A stretch of 64,000 nt of DNA from Motiliproteus sediminis (GTDB taxonomy: Bacteria > Pseudomonadota > Gammaproteobacteria > Pseudomonadales > Balneatricaceae): positions 744,001-808,000 of the forward strand of contig NZ_JAERQK010000001.1 of the NCBI RefSeq assembly GCF_017912535.1, read 5' to 3'. The notes under the pieces were generated by a model. That model was not told where the DNA came from. It worked only from the letters and a program-made list of their open reading frames with translations, and made no database searches. The position numbers and the translations under genes are program-made. Position 1 is the first letter of the stretch. Every line of letters starts with the position of its first letter. Positions 30,243-38,684 of this stretch are shown piece by piece.

Positions 30243-30605
30243 GCACGGCAAAGCGGCCTGTTCTGGCCGTGTTCTACTAATCGCCCCACCTCTTCGCCAA
30301 GGTCCGCTTCTGGCCCCATTTCGGACTGTTAGAACTTTACGGGTAGGGATATAAGCGGAAACTACAAAAGCAGGCTCTACAGCTATCCCGCCTTGGTGAC
30401 TCCTGATGCGACTAAGCGGTCTTCGCAGAGCACTCAATACCGCTGCAAGGTGGCTTCAGCAATATCGACAATGTGCCCCTTAGCCAAGCGGTAAGGCTAG
30501 ACATCCCTTATGGATGCCATCCTTATCTGTGAGCACTCTGATAAAACCAACTATGGCGTAGTCACCGCACACTGCAGGTCAGAACAGCTGTCATCTGCTA
30601 CGCCG
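30243..30605. other. Gene-free spacer with tRNA-like half and a small repeat
   Basis: This stretch has no convincing gene. It holds an imperfect dyad GTCCG(...)CGGAC at 30302-30326 within GTCCGCTTCTGGCC, and at 30482-30498 a D-arm-like sequence AGCCAAGCGGTAAGGCT followed by CATCC/GGATG (30502-30516). No T-arm or acceptor stem follows, so no functional tRNA is called. Confidence 0.4.
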
Positions 30606-31940
30606 TCATGAGGTTTTCCCGCGAGCTGGCAACCACGTCAACACTGCTAAACCTACCGCTGCGGAAACAACGGATGCGACAAAGATTCCCAGCTTCGCGC
30701 CGTCAATCAGGTTCTCGCTGAACGCGATATTCGCAATAAACAACGCCATGGTAAAACCGATTCCGGCGAGGAAGCTGCCACCGACCAGCAGCTGCCAATT
30801 GAGTCCCGTTGGGAATACGGCGATGTGTGCGCGCACTGCCAGCCAGGTGAAAAACAGAATGCCGATGGGCTTACCCAGCACGAAGCCAAAAAAGATCGCC
30901 AGGGTAACCGAGTAGTCGATGCCAGTGAAACTGAGCGGCAAGCCTGCGTTGGCAAACGCGAACAGCGGCATGATGGCAAAAGCCACCCAGGGGTGCAGCG
31001 TGATCACCAAACGTTCCACCGGAGACAGCGACTCACGCGCAGCCACTTCGGCCATCTGCAAGGTGTGCCGGTCTTTCGTTTCGCCACTGCTTTCGTCGCG
31101 GGCAGGATGCGAGATAACCTGCCCCAATATCGAATAAAGCCGCTCATCATCCACCCAGCGGCGCGCAGGCGTCATCAAACCGAGTATGACGCCGGTGATG
31201 GTGGAGTGGATTCCGGACGCATCCACGGCAAGCCAGATGCACACACCAACCAATAGGTAGAGCGGGAAACCACGCAAACCGAGCGCGGATAGGGTGCGCG
31301 TCATCACCAAACCCAGCCCTGCCAGCACCAGCGGCCACCAGGAGATATGGCTGCTGTAGCCCACCGCGACAACCAGTATGGCGCCAATATCGTCAACTAT
31401 CGCCAACGACAGCATAAACACCCGCAAGCTTTGAGGGATGCGCGAACCGAGCAGCGCCAGACAACCGATCACAAACGCGGTATCTGTGGCCATGACGGTA
31501 CCCCACCCTGGCTGGCCGGCCTGTCCTGATTGCAGGGCCAGATAGATAGTGGCGGGAACGATCATACCGCCAAGGGCGGCAGCTATGGACAATGCTGCTT
31601 TGCGCGGCTCGCTAAGCTCGCCGAGAACCAACTCCCGCTTGAGTTCCAAGGCGACGAGGAAGAAAAACAGCGTCATCAGTCCATCGTTGAGCCACTCACG
31701 CAGCGAACGGCCAAATTCTAACGTTCCGAGCTGGAGCCCTACATGCGTCTCCCAGGCGTGTTCGAACAGATCAGCCCAGGGCGAATTCGAAAGAACCAGT
31801 GCCGCTACGGTAAACACTAATAGGATCGCCCCACTAGCGGACTCGATGCGCAAAAACCTCCCAAAGGGATTGGTCAGCCGATCGATAAACGCCTTCGGCA
31901 ACCCGGTGGTTTCTAGTTCTTGTTGCTGATCAGTCATCAT
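30606..31940 (-). CDS. nhaA: Na+/H+ antiporter NhaA
   Basis: About 444 residues from ATG 31940 (GGAAC lies 9 bases before it; longer in-frame ATGs are possible). Twelve membrane spans. The ion-binding aspartates lie in SLAIVDDIGAILVVA, and GTVMATDTAFVIGCLALLG marks helix 4. An internal cytoplasmic insert around 285-310 carries a polar ARDESSGETKDR segment. NhaA expels Na+ or Li+ in exchange for two protons, fitting a saline habitat. Confidence 0.95.
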   Translation of the reverse strand: MMTDQQQELETTGLPKAFIDRLTNPFGRFLRIESASGAILLVFTVAALVLSNSPWADLFEHAWETHVGLQLGTLEFGRSLREWLNDGLMTLFFFLVALELKRELVLGELSEPRKAALSIAAALGGMIVPATIYLALQSGQAGQPGWGTVMATDTAFVIGCLALLGSRIPQSLRVFMLSLAIVDDIGAILVVAVGYSSHISWWPLVLAGLGLVMTRTLSALGLRGFPLYLLVGVCIWLAVDASGIHSTITGVILGLMTPARRWVDDERLYSILGQVISHPARDESSGETKDRHTLQMAEVAARESLSPVERLVITLHPWVAFAIMPLFAFANAGLPLSFTGIDYSVTLAIFFGFVLGKPIGILFFTWLAVRAHIAVFPTGLNWQLLVGGSFLAGIGFTMALFIANIAFSENLIDGAKLGIFVASVVSAAVGLAVLTWLPARGKTS

Positions 31941-32147
31941 AAAAGTCGTTCCGGCGGCCAAACGTCTTGCGTTATCTGCCCTATCGAGTCTGGTGACACG
32001 CTTGAGTCAGGACCAGCGGCCAGGTCATTGAGCTGCCATCAACCCGGTTGGCTAGTTATGATTATGGTCTTCCGCCCAGCAAATCTTGACCCTGTCGCAA
32101 TGCTCAGTCGGGGTGACATGAGCAGTGGCGATTGGGCTCTTAAATCC

Positions 32148-34895
32148 TCACCCATCGATTACCGGTTTAGCGATAGAAGCTGCGATCAGTTCACGTAACC
32201 GGCAGTGCAGAATGCCGCCGTGGCGGAAGAAGCGCAGTTCCTCCTGAGTATCGATCCGGCAGCGGGCGGTGGCCGTCCGGGGGGAGGTGCGTTCCGACAA
32301 AATCTGTACGCTGACGTCGCTTCCCGGTGCCAGCCCCGCCAGTCCGGCGATGCCGATGCGTTCATCGCCGCTCAGCTGCAGCGAGGCGAGCTGGGTACCT
32401 ACTGGCAGCTGCAGGGGCAGAATACCCATACCGATCAGATTGGAGCGGTGGATCCGCTCAAAGCTCTCGGCGATCACCGCGCGCACACCGAGCAGGTGGG
32501 GCCCCTTGGCGGCCCAGTCACGGGAGGAGCCGGTGCCGTATTCCGCCCCTGCGAATACCACCAGCGGGATGCCCAGCTGCTGAAAATGCCGGGCGGCGGC
32601 GAAGATGCTGACCACCTCCTGAGAGGGCACCAGCCGCGTTACCCCACCGCGGTGCTGCGGCGTCATCCGGTTCTGCAGCCGCGGATTGGCGAAAGTACCG
32701 CGCATCATTACTTCGTGATTTCCTCGGCGACTGCCGTAGGAGTTGAATGCCGCCGGTTCGATCCCGCGACTCTGCAGGTAAGCGCCGGCTGGGCTGTCCT
32801 CGGCGATACTGCCGGCCGGGGAGATATGGTCGGTGGTGACGCTGTCACCGAGCAGTGCCAGGATCCGCGCCTCGACGACATCCTCGACGGCAGACGGCGT
32901 CGGTTGCAGGCCGTCAAAATAGCTGGGATGGCGCACGTAGGTGCTGGTGCTGTCCCAAGGATAGCGCTGGCTGTCGCTGACCGTCAGTTGCTGCCAGTGG
33001 CGGGTGCCGGTGAATACATCGGCGTAGCGTTGCTGAAACTGCGCCTGGTGGACATGGGCGGCGACGGTGGCGGTGATCTCCTTGGCGTCGGGCCAGAGTT
33101 CGCGCAGGTACACCGGCTGGCCGTTGGAATCCTGGCCCAGTGGATCGGTGGAGAGGTCCAGATCGACCCGTCCGGCCAGCGCGTAAGCTACCACCAGCGG
33201 CGGTGAGCAGAGAAAACTGGCGGTAACCTGCGGGTGGATCCGCCCTTCGAAGTTACGGTTGCCGGACAGCACCGCACACACACTGAGCCGTTGCTGGCTA
33301 ATGGTGCCGGCGATGGCGGGGTCGAGGGGGCCTGAGTTGCCGATACAGGTGGTGCAGCCGTAGCCCACCAAATTGAAGCCGAGCTGGTCCAGCTCCGTCT
33401 GCAGGCCGGCCGCCTGCAGGTAGTCAGTCACCACCTTGGACCCCGGGGCGAGGGAGGTCTTGACCCAGGGCGCGACCTGCAGGCCGCGCCGGCGGGCGTT
33501 GCGCGCTAGCAACCCGGCGGCCACCATCACCGAGGGGTTGGAGGTATTGGTGCAGCTAGTGATCGCGGCAATCACCACCGCCCCCTCCTGTAAGCTAAAG
33601 GGTTTACCGAGCACGGGATAGGACCGCGGAGAATCAGGCCGCGAATCGTCAACAGCCTGACCCTGTGCCTTACCTTGCGCCAAGACAAACTGCCGGAAGG
33701 CTTCGGCCACATTCGGCAGCGCGACCCGATCCTGGGGGCGGCGCGGTCCGGCGACGCAGGGGGTGATAGCGGCGAGATCCAGCGGCAGCGTCACGCTGTA
33801 GGTGGCGGGCGGCGACGTATCATCGTGCCAAAGCCCCTGGGCGCGGGCGTAGGCTTCCACCAGGGCGACCTGCTGCGAGTCACGCCCGGTCAGAGTCAGG
33901 TAGTGCAGGGTCTCGGCGTCGACGGGGAAGAGACCGCAGGTGGCGCCATATTCCGGCGCCATGTTGGCGATGGTGGCGCGATCAGGCAGGCTCAGACTGG
34001 CTAGGCCGCTGCCGAAAAATTCGACGAAGCAGCCGACCACGCCCTGCTGCCGCAGCAGCTCGGTGACCCGCAGCACCAGGTCGGTGGCGGTGCTGCCCGG
34101 CGGCAGCCGACCGCTCAGTTCGACCCCGACCACCCGCGGCAGTTGCAGGCTGAGCGGTTGGCCGAGCATGGCCGCCTCGGCCTCGATGCCGCCCACGCCC
34201 CAGCCTAGGATGCCGAGCCCGTTGATCATGGTGGTGTGGCTGTCCATTCCCACTAGGGTGTCGGGGTAGGCCAGTTGCGTGCCACTTTCCAACGCCTGCG
34301 TCCACACCACCCGCCCGAGATACTCCAGGTTGACCTGGTGGCAGATGCCGGTGCCGGGAGGCACCACACGGACGTTATCAAATGCCGCCTGCCCCCAGCG
34401 CAGAAAGGTGTAGCGTTCGTGGTTGCGCTCCATCTCATGGCTTACGTTCTCGTCGAAGGCACCCGTGTCACCAGCGCGATCCACGGTGACCGAGTGGTCG
34501 ATCACCAGGTCCACCGGAATCTGCGGGCTGATTCGCCCCGGATCGCCGCCGGCCTCGGCCATGGCGTCACGCATCGCCGCCAGGTCCACCAGCGCCGGCA
34601 CCCCGGTAAAATCCTGCATCAAGATGCGCGCCGGCATAAAGCCGATCTCTGCGTCCGATTCGCCTTGTATCAACCATCCCCCCAGCGCCTCGATCGAGGC
34701 CCGGCTGGCCGGCCCAGACTCACCATGGCGCAACAGGTTTTCCAGTACGATCTTCAAGGCAAAGGGCAAACGCGACAGGTCGCCGCATTCGGCATAGGCG
34801 GCGTAGGCGGTTGGTAACGAATAGTAGTGGTAGCTCTCGCTCCCCACCTGCAGAGTGCGTTGGAACGGACTGGTTAGATGTGGTGTTGCGCTCAT
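32148..34895 (-). CDS. acnA: Aconitate hydratase A
   Basis: 915 residues of the AcnA/IRP type. The [4Fe-4S] cysteines are C448 in TSCTNTSNPS and C514 and C517 in YGCTTCIGNSGP. VGMDSHTTMINGLGILGWG and the C-terminal swivel domain with AEYGTGSSRDWAAKGPHLLG are also seen. It isomerises citrate to isocitrate, feeding the two isocitrate dehydrogenases about 11 kb away. No prpC/prpD is adjacent, so it is AcnA rather than a methylcitrate-pathway AcnD. Confidence 0.95.
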   Translation of the reverse strand: MSATPHLTSPFQRTLQVGSESYHYYSLPTAYAAYAECGDLSRLPFALKIVLENLLRHGESGPASRASIEALGGWLIQGESDAEIGFMPARILMQDFTGVPALVDLAAMRDAMAEAGGDPGRISPQIPVDLVIDHSVTVDRAGDTGAFDENVSHEMERNHERYTFLRWGQAAFDNVRVVPPGTGICHQVNLEYLGRVVWTQALESGTQLAYPDTLVGMDSHTTMINGLGILGWGVGGIEAEAAMLGQPLSLQLPRVVGVELSGRLPPGSTATDLVLRVTELLRQQGVVGCFVEFFGSGLASLSLPDRATIANMAPEYGATCGLFPVDAETLHYLTLTGRDSQQVALVEAYARAQGLWHDDTSPPATYSVTLPLDLAAITPCVAGPRRPQDRVALPNVAEAFRQFVLAQGKAQGQAVDDSRPDSPRSYPVLGKPFSLQEGAVVIAAITSCTNTSNPSVMVAAGLLARNARRRGLQVAPWVKTSLAPGSKVVTDYLQAAGLQTELDQLGFNLVGYGCTTCIGNSGPLDPAIAGTISQQRLSVCAVLSGNRNFEGRIHPQVTASFLCSPPLVVAYALAGRVDLDLSTDPLGQDSNGQPVYLRELWPDAKEITATVAAHVHQAQFQQRYADVFTGTRHWQQLTVSDSQRYPWDSTSTYVRHPSYFDGLQPTPSAVEDVVEARILALLGDSVTTDHISPAGSIAEDSPAGAYLQSRGIEPAAFNSYGSRRGNHEVMMRGTFANPRLQNRMTPQHRGGVTRLVPSQEVVSIFAAARHFQQLGIPLVVFAGAEYGTGSSRDWAAKGPHLLGVRAVIAESFERIHRSNLIGMGILPLQLPVGTQLASLQLSGDERIGIAGLAGLAPGSDVSVQILSERTSPRTATARCRIDTQEELRFFRHGGILHCRLRELIAASIAKPVIDG

Positions 34896-34990
34896 GGTAA
34901 CCCCCGCGGAGTGATCCGGATGCTGGCGTGATGGTTCGGTTGCCGGCTAGACTGCGGCGTCCCTGTCCGTGCCTGTGCGTTTAGGGTAGC

Positions 34991-35971
34991 TCATGGATGG
35001 GCGCTCTCCGCCGGCGCGATGCCCTTCAGGTACTTGAACAGCTCGCTGTCAGTGGACAGCACCAGAGTGGTATTTTGTCCGATCACAGCCTGGTAGGCCT
35101 GCAGGCTGCGGGTGAACTCGTAGAAGGCCACGGATTCGGGGCTCTGGTTGTAGGCGCGGGCGTAGATTTCGGTGGCCTTGGCGTCAGCCAGGCCGCGTAT
35201 CTCCTCCACCTGGCGGTAGGCTTCGGACTGGATCTTGTTCAGATCCCGCACCCGGTCGCCGCGGATGCGCGCCGCCTCGCCGTTGCCCTCGGAGAGAAAA
35301 CGCTCGGCGATCTGGCGCCGCTCGCTGATCATCCTATCGTAAATCTTGGGACGCACACTTTCGTTGTAATTGATCCGCTTGAAGCGAATATCAAGCAGCT
35401 CGATACCGAACACCCGCACCTTGTCGGCAGCTGCCATGAATATTTCGCTTTCCACCTGTTTACGACCCTTCTGTATCGCCACCCAGGCACTCGTATCCTG
35501 CGCGCGCTCCCCTGCGCTCAGCAACGCATCACGCAGCGGCACCCGATTCTTGGTGGTGCGGATGATCTCGATCAGCTCGTGTTTAGCCACCGCGTTGCGG
35601 GTCTCGCTGCCGAGGATGTCATCCAGTCGAGACTGGGCGCTGCGCTCGTCGCGCAGGCGCAGGAAATACTGCAGCGGATCGGTGATGCGCCAACGGGCAA
35701 AGAGATCCACGGAGATATAGAGCTTGTCTTTGGTGGGCATGTCCGAGGGATTGCCGTCCCATTCCAGCACCCGCTTGTCGATGGCGTTGACCTCCTGAAT
35801 AAACGGCAGCTTTAGCTTCAGGCCGGCCTCGGTGACGGGCTCCCCCACCGGCTTGCCGAACTGGGTAATGATCACCTGCTCGACTTCGCTGACGGTATAG
35901 ACCGAGCTGTACAGCAGGTATCCGGCCAGTGCCGTCAGCAGCAGGATCGTGGTTGATGTTATCCGCGTCAT
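34991..35971 (-). CDS. hflC: Protease modulator HflC (SPFH/prohibitin family)
   Basis: 326 residues: an N-terminal transmembrane helix (about 7-25), a periplasmic SPFH domain (VSEVEQVIITQFGKPVGEPV; IKLPFIQEV-like KLPFIQEVNAIDKR), then coiled coil and the conserved YARAYNQSPESVAFYEFTRS segment. HflC with HflK forms a cage around FtsH. It overlaps the hflK stop by ATGA. Confidence 0.95.
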   Translation of the reverse strand: MTRITSTTILLLTALAGYLLYSSVYTVSEVEQVIITQFGKPVGEPVTEAGLKLKLPFIQEVNAIDKRVLEWDGNPSDMPTKDKLYISVDLFARWRITDPLQYFLRLRDERSAQSRLDDILGSETRNAVAKHELIEIIRTTKNRVPLRDALLSAGERAQDTSAWVAIQKGRKQVESEIFMAAADKVRVFGIELLDIRFKRINYNESVRPKIYDRMISERRQIAERFLSEGNGEAARIRGDRVRDLNKIQSEAYRQVEEIRGLADAKATEIYARAYNQSPESVAFYEFTRSLQAYQAVIGQNTTLVLSTDSELFKYLKGIAPAESAHP

Positions 35972-37047
35972 GGCCGACCTCCCCCGATTGCTCCCGGCTT
36001 GGCAGTTCCCAGGTTGAGCAGCGGCAAAATACTGCCTGCCTGCTGGTCGACAATGACCTTAGCCTGGATGTCGGGCAGCACCGCCTGCAAGGTCTCGATA
36101 TAGATGCGTCTGCGGGTCACTTCCGGCGCCTTACGGTATTCGGCCAGCAGCGCGCTGAAGCGCGCAGCATCGCCTTCAGCCTCGTTGATCCGCTTGAGAC
36201 GGTAGCCGTCGGCCTCGCGGATTCGTTGATCCTTCTCGCCCTGGGCCAGGGGAATCACCTTGTTATAGTCACGCCGCGCCTCGTTGATCAGTTTCTCCTT
36301 CTCCTGCTGAGCCTGATTGACCTCGTTAAATGAATCCTGCACCGGCTGCGGCGGGTTGATGTTTTTCAGTTGCACCTGGTCGATGCTGATCCCCATCACA
36401 TATTTGCTCGAGAGCCGCTGCATCTTGTCCAGGGCTTCGATCTCGATCTCCTGGCGCCCCACGGTAATCACCTCGTCGACGGTTCGATCGCCCACCACTT
36501 CACGCATCACTGATTCGGCCACGTAACGCAGGGTTTCGGCGGGCTCGCGCACCTCGAACAGAAACTTAACCGGATCGGCGATGCGGTACTGCACCACCCA
36601 CTCCACCAGCGCGGCGTTGAGATCACCGGTGACCATCTGGGTTTCACGTTTTTGATCGCGTACTCGGGGAGTCTGGTAGGGATCGGTGGCGCCGGGCGTG
36701 GCAAAGCCAAACTCCTGCTTCAACTGCCGTTTGACCGGGACGATGGTGGCGACATCCATTCCCAGCGGCAGTTTGAAATGCAGCCCCGGTGGCACCTCGT
36801 AGAGATATTTGCCGAAGCGCTGCACCACCGCCACCGAGTCGCTCGGCACCGTATAGTAGGCGGTCCATAGACCCAAGCCGGCACCCGCTAACACTGCAAA
36901 TAAAACGATGCCGGTTCGACTACTACCTGGGCGGACACATTGGCAGCGAACCAACCAATCACCGAGCAGGCGATCCAGGTCAAACGTGGGGCGCTTGCCC
37001 CCATTCCAAGGATCCTGCTGATCGCTATTGTTGTTTTGAGCTGACAT
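35968..37047 (-). CDS. hflK: Protease modulator HflK (SPFH/prohibitin family)
   Basis: 359 residues. A glycine- and proline-containing N-terminal cytoplasmic piece, a transmembrane helix at about 47-67, the SPFH domain (VAVVQRFGKYLYEVPPGLHF), and the family core ISIDQVQLKNINPPQPVQDS followed by the coiled coil. The usual upstream hfq-hflX genes are missing: here hflKC stands alone downstream of an untranslated region and upstream of acnA. This could be a second hflKC copy, but that cannot be judged from one window. Confidence 0.94.
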   Translation of the reverse strand: MSAQNNNSDQQDPWNGGKRPTFDLDRLLGDWLVRCQCVRPGSSRTGIVLFAVLAGAGLGLWTAYYTVPSDSVAVVQRFGKYLYEVPPGLHFKLPLGMDVATIVPVKRQLKQEFGFATPGATDPYQTPRVRDQKRETQMVTGDLNAALVEWVVQYRIADPVKFLFEVREPAETLRYVAESVMREVVGDRTVDEVITVGRQEIEIEALDKMQRLSSKYVMGISIDQVQLKNINPPQPVQDSFNEVNQAQQEKEKLINEARRDYNKVIPLAQGEKDQRIREADGYRLKRINEAEGDAARFSALLAEYRKAPEVTRRRIYIETLQAVLPDIQAKVIVDQQAGSILPLLNLGTAKPGAIGGGRP

Positions 37048-37396
37048 CCTGGGTCCCTCGCCCTACCCCCGCATGGCAGGCGTTGCGACCGCCTCATCAT
37101 GGAACGGCGCTGCGTCATAACCTGAAGGGGTTTACGTCGTTATAGAACGATGATACTCAGCGTCCAGAGGCGGGTCGGTGCGTTAGCAAACAAACGGTGA
37201 AAGTGCGACGACCGGTATTGGAGCGTCATCGGCGAAGCGACGGCGTCTCGTCCACACGCTGCTTCGGCTGACATTCGGCGCCCGTTGCGCTTAGCGCTAG
37301 CAACAAGCCGTCATGTCACATTCTGGCCGGCCGTCGATAGTTCCTAGCGGAGCCGGCAGTCCAATCGCTTACTGTGCGAGGCCGACCCAAACAGGG
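37048..37396. other. Spacer upstream of hflK without a supported gene
   Basis: About 350 bases between hflK and a small leftward ORF. Short open frames exist but none has a credible ribosome site plus coding character. It should contain the hflKC promoter; no clear -35/-10 pair was identified. Confidence 0.3.
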
Positions 37397-37579
37397 CTAA
37401 TGATGCGACTTATCTTTGGGCGCCTCTTTCTTGCTCGGCGGCCGCGGGGTTTGCTCCTGGCGGGCGGCCTCCTGCTCGGGGCCCAGATTGCCTTTTCTGG
37501 TCCGTCGGCCTTTGTGAGAGAAAACCGGAGCGTGTTCGGTTGCTCTGGAAACGGGTTGCGGTTGGCGTGGTTTGTTCAT
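37397..37579 (-). CDS. Small hydrophilic basic protein (MNKP type, copy A)
   Basis: 60 residues, starting MNKPRQPQPV and rich in Arg, Lys, Gln, Pro and Glu, ending KSHH; probably disordered. The ATG at 37579 follows CAGAGGTTTTT, a good ribosome site. The leader and first codons nearly match those of the small ORF at 43086-43280, which supports translation of both. No known family recognised. Confidence 0.5.
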   Translation of the reverse strand: MNKPRQPQPVSRATEHAPVFSHKGRRTRKGNLGPEQEAARQEQTPRPPSKKEAPKDKSHH

Positions 37580-37829
37580 AAAAACCTCTGAGAAAACCTG
37601 CCATGGGCCAAATTGCTCACCGCAGGAGTAATCACCATGGCAGCAATCCACGACGGTATCGGTACGCTACCGCACCCTTATTTTTATTAACCATCAAATC
37701 AATGCGTTTTTTTTCGAGCGACGCAGCGATGCTCGGTAGTAACGAGCCCATCAGCCGCTGGCGTGCCGGCAAACGCAGCGCTATGTCTTGTCTGTGGGTA
37801 GGGATGAATCGTGGTGCGTATCCAATCGA
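37580..37829. other. Spacer with a 17-codon ORF behind a strong ribosome site
   Basis: On the plus strand AGGAG is placed six bases before an ATG at 37637, which opens a 17-codon frame MAAIHDGIGTLPHPYFY ending at 37690. No gene follows it on that strand, so a leader-peptide role is not supported. The remainder shows nothing recognisable. Confidence 0.3.
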
Positions 37830-38414
37830 TTACTCGATTGGAACAACGGAATGCGGCGTCAGGTCCACCAGGGCGAATAATTTCATGTGTTCCTCACGGT
37901 CGACGGCGGGTAGATCACGGATCTCGACCAGAACCTCCCGCGACAAGCCGTCAGCAGCGGTTAGCGTCAGCTGACCTTGACGTATGGCTGACCGCGCGCC
38001 TTTGCCGCTACGCTCAATAACATGCAACCGGTCGGCCATAGCGGAACTCAGGAACGCCCCCAGTCTTCGGCCCCGCATCGCGTCCAGGGTTCTGCCCACT
38101 AGCTGTTCGGCGCGATCATTACAGTCGACAATCTGACCCGACTGATCGCACTGAAGATAGGCAACCGGCGCGCCATAAAACAGGCTACGGTAGTGGGTCT
38201 GCAGGCGTTTGAGCTCTTCACAGCTTTCGTGCAGGGCGTGATTCTGCAGCTCCAGTTCGATCTGGTAGATCTGCAGTTCGTGCAACAGCTCCAACCCCTG
38301 GCCAAGGGTATACTCGCTAAATTGGCTGTCCGATGTGGCGGCCAAGCGTTCCGCCTCACGCCGCAATTGAGCGCGGCTCCTCGGTTGTCTGTGGGTCGAT
38401 CGATCCGTAACCAT
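37830..38414 (-). CDS. PAS domain protein, divergent from CheB-CheR fusion
   Basis: 194 residues. An N-terminal coiled-coil segment with LLHELQIYQIELELQNHAL, a motif common before PAS domains in bacterial hybrid sensors, leads into a single PAS domain (about 70-185: YRSLFYGAPVAYLQCDQSG, NDRAEQLVGRTL). No kinase, cyclase or effector domain follows. The divergent neighbour is a CheB/CheR/PAS fusion; similar coupled PAS proteins accompany such fusions elsewhere, so the two probably share one signalling path. Confidence 0.78.
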   Translation of the reverse strand: MVTDRSTHRQPRSRAQLRREAERLAATSDSQFSEYTLGQGLELLHELQIYQIELELQNHALHESCEELKRLQTHYRSLFYGAPVAYLQCDQSGQIVDCNDRAEQLVGRTLDAMRGRRLGAFLSSAMADRLHVIERSGKGARSAIRQGQLTLTAADGLSREVLVEIRDLPAVDREEHMKLFALVDLTPHSVVPIE

Positions 38415-38684
38415 TGGCTGACGCTCCTAGCGTGATACTTTTCAACACATGATCGCGACAACCTCACATGAAGTAGTTCAGTATACGCCCCCATCCTAGA
38501 CAACGCACAGGCAAGCTGGAGCCGTTATCGAACACTCGTTACGACATTCGGCCGATCCGGGATCGCCATCGACAGCCGGGATAGGCCCCATCCATTGCGG
38601 GCGAACTTTTCAAACCAGGCGAGCCAAAGGCGGATATACTCGTCGGCAGCGCTCCCGTTGCAGCGCATGAGCTGGGGGCTCAAG

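Noticed and set aside
30219-30437. Leftward 72-codon frame after metH
   Set aside because: It includes the terminator hairpin, has no ribosome site and no recognisable composition.
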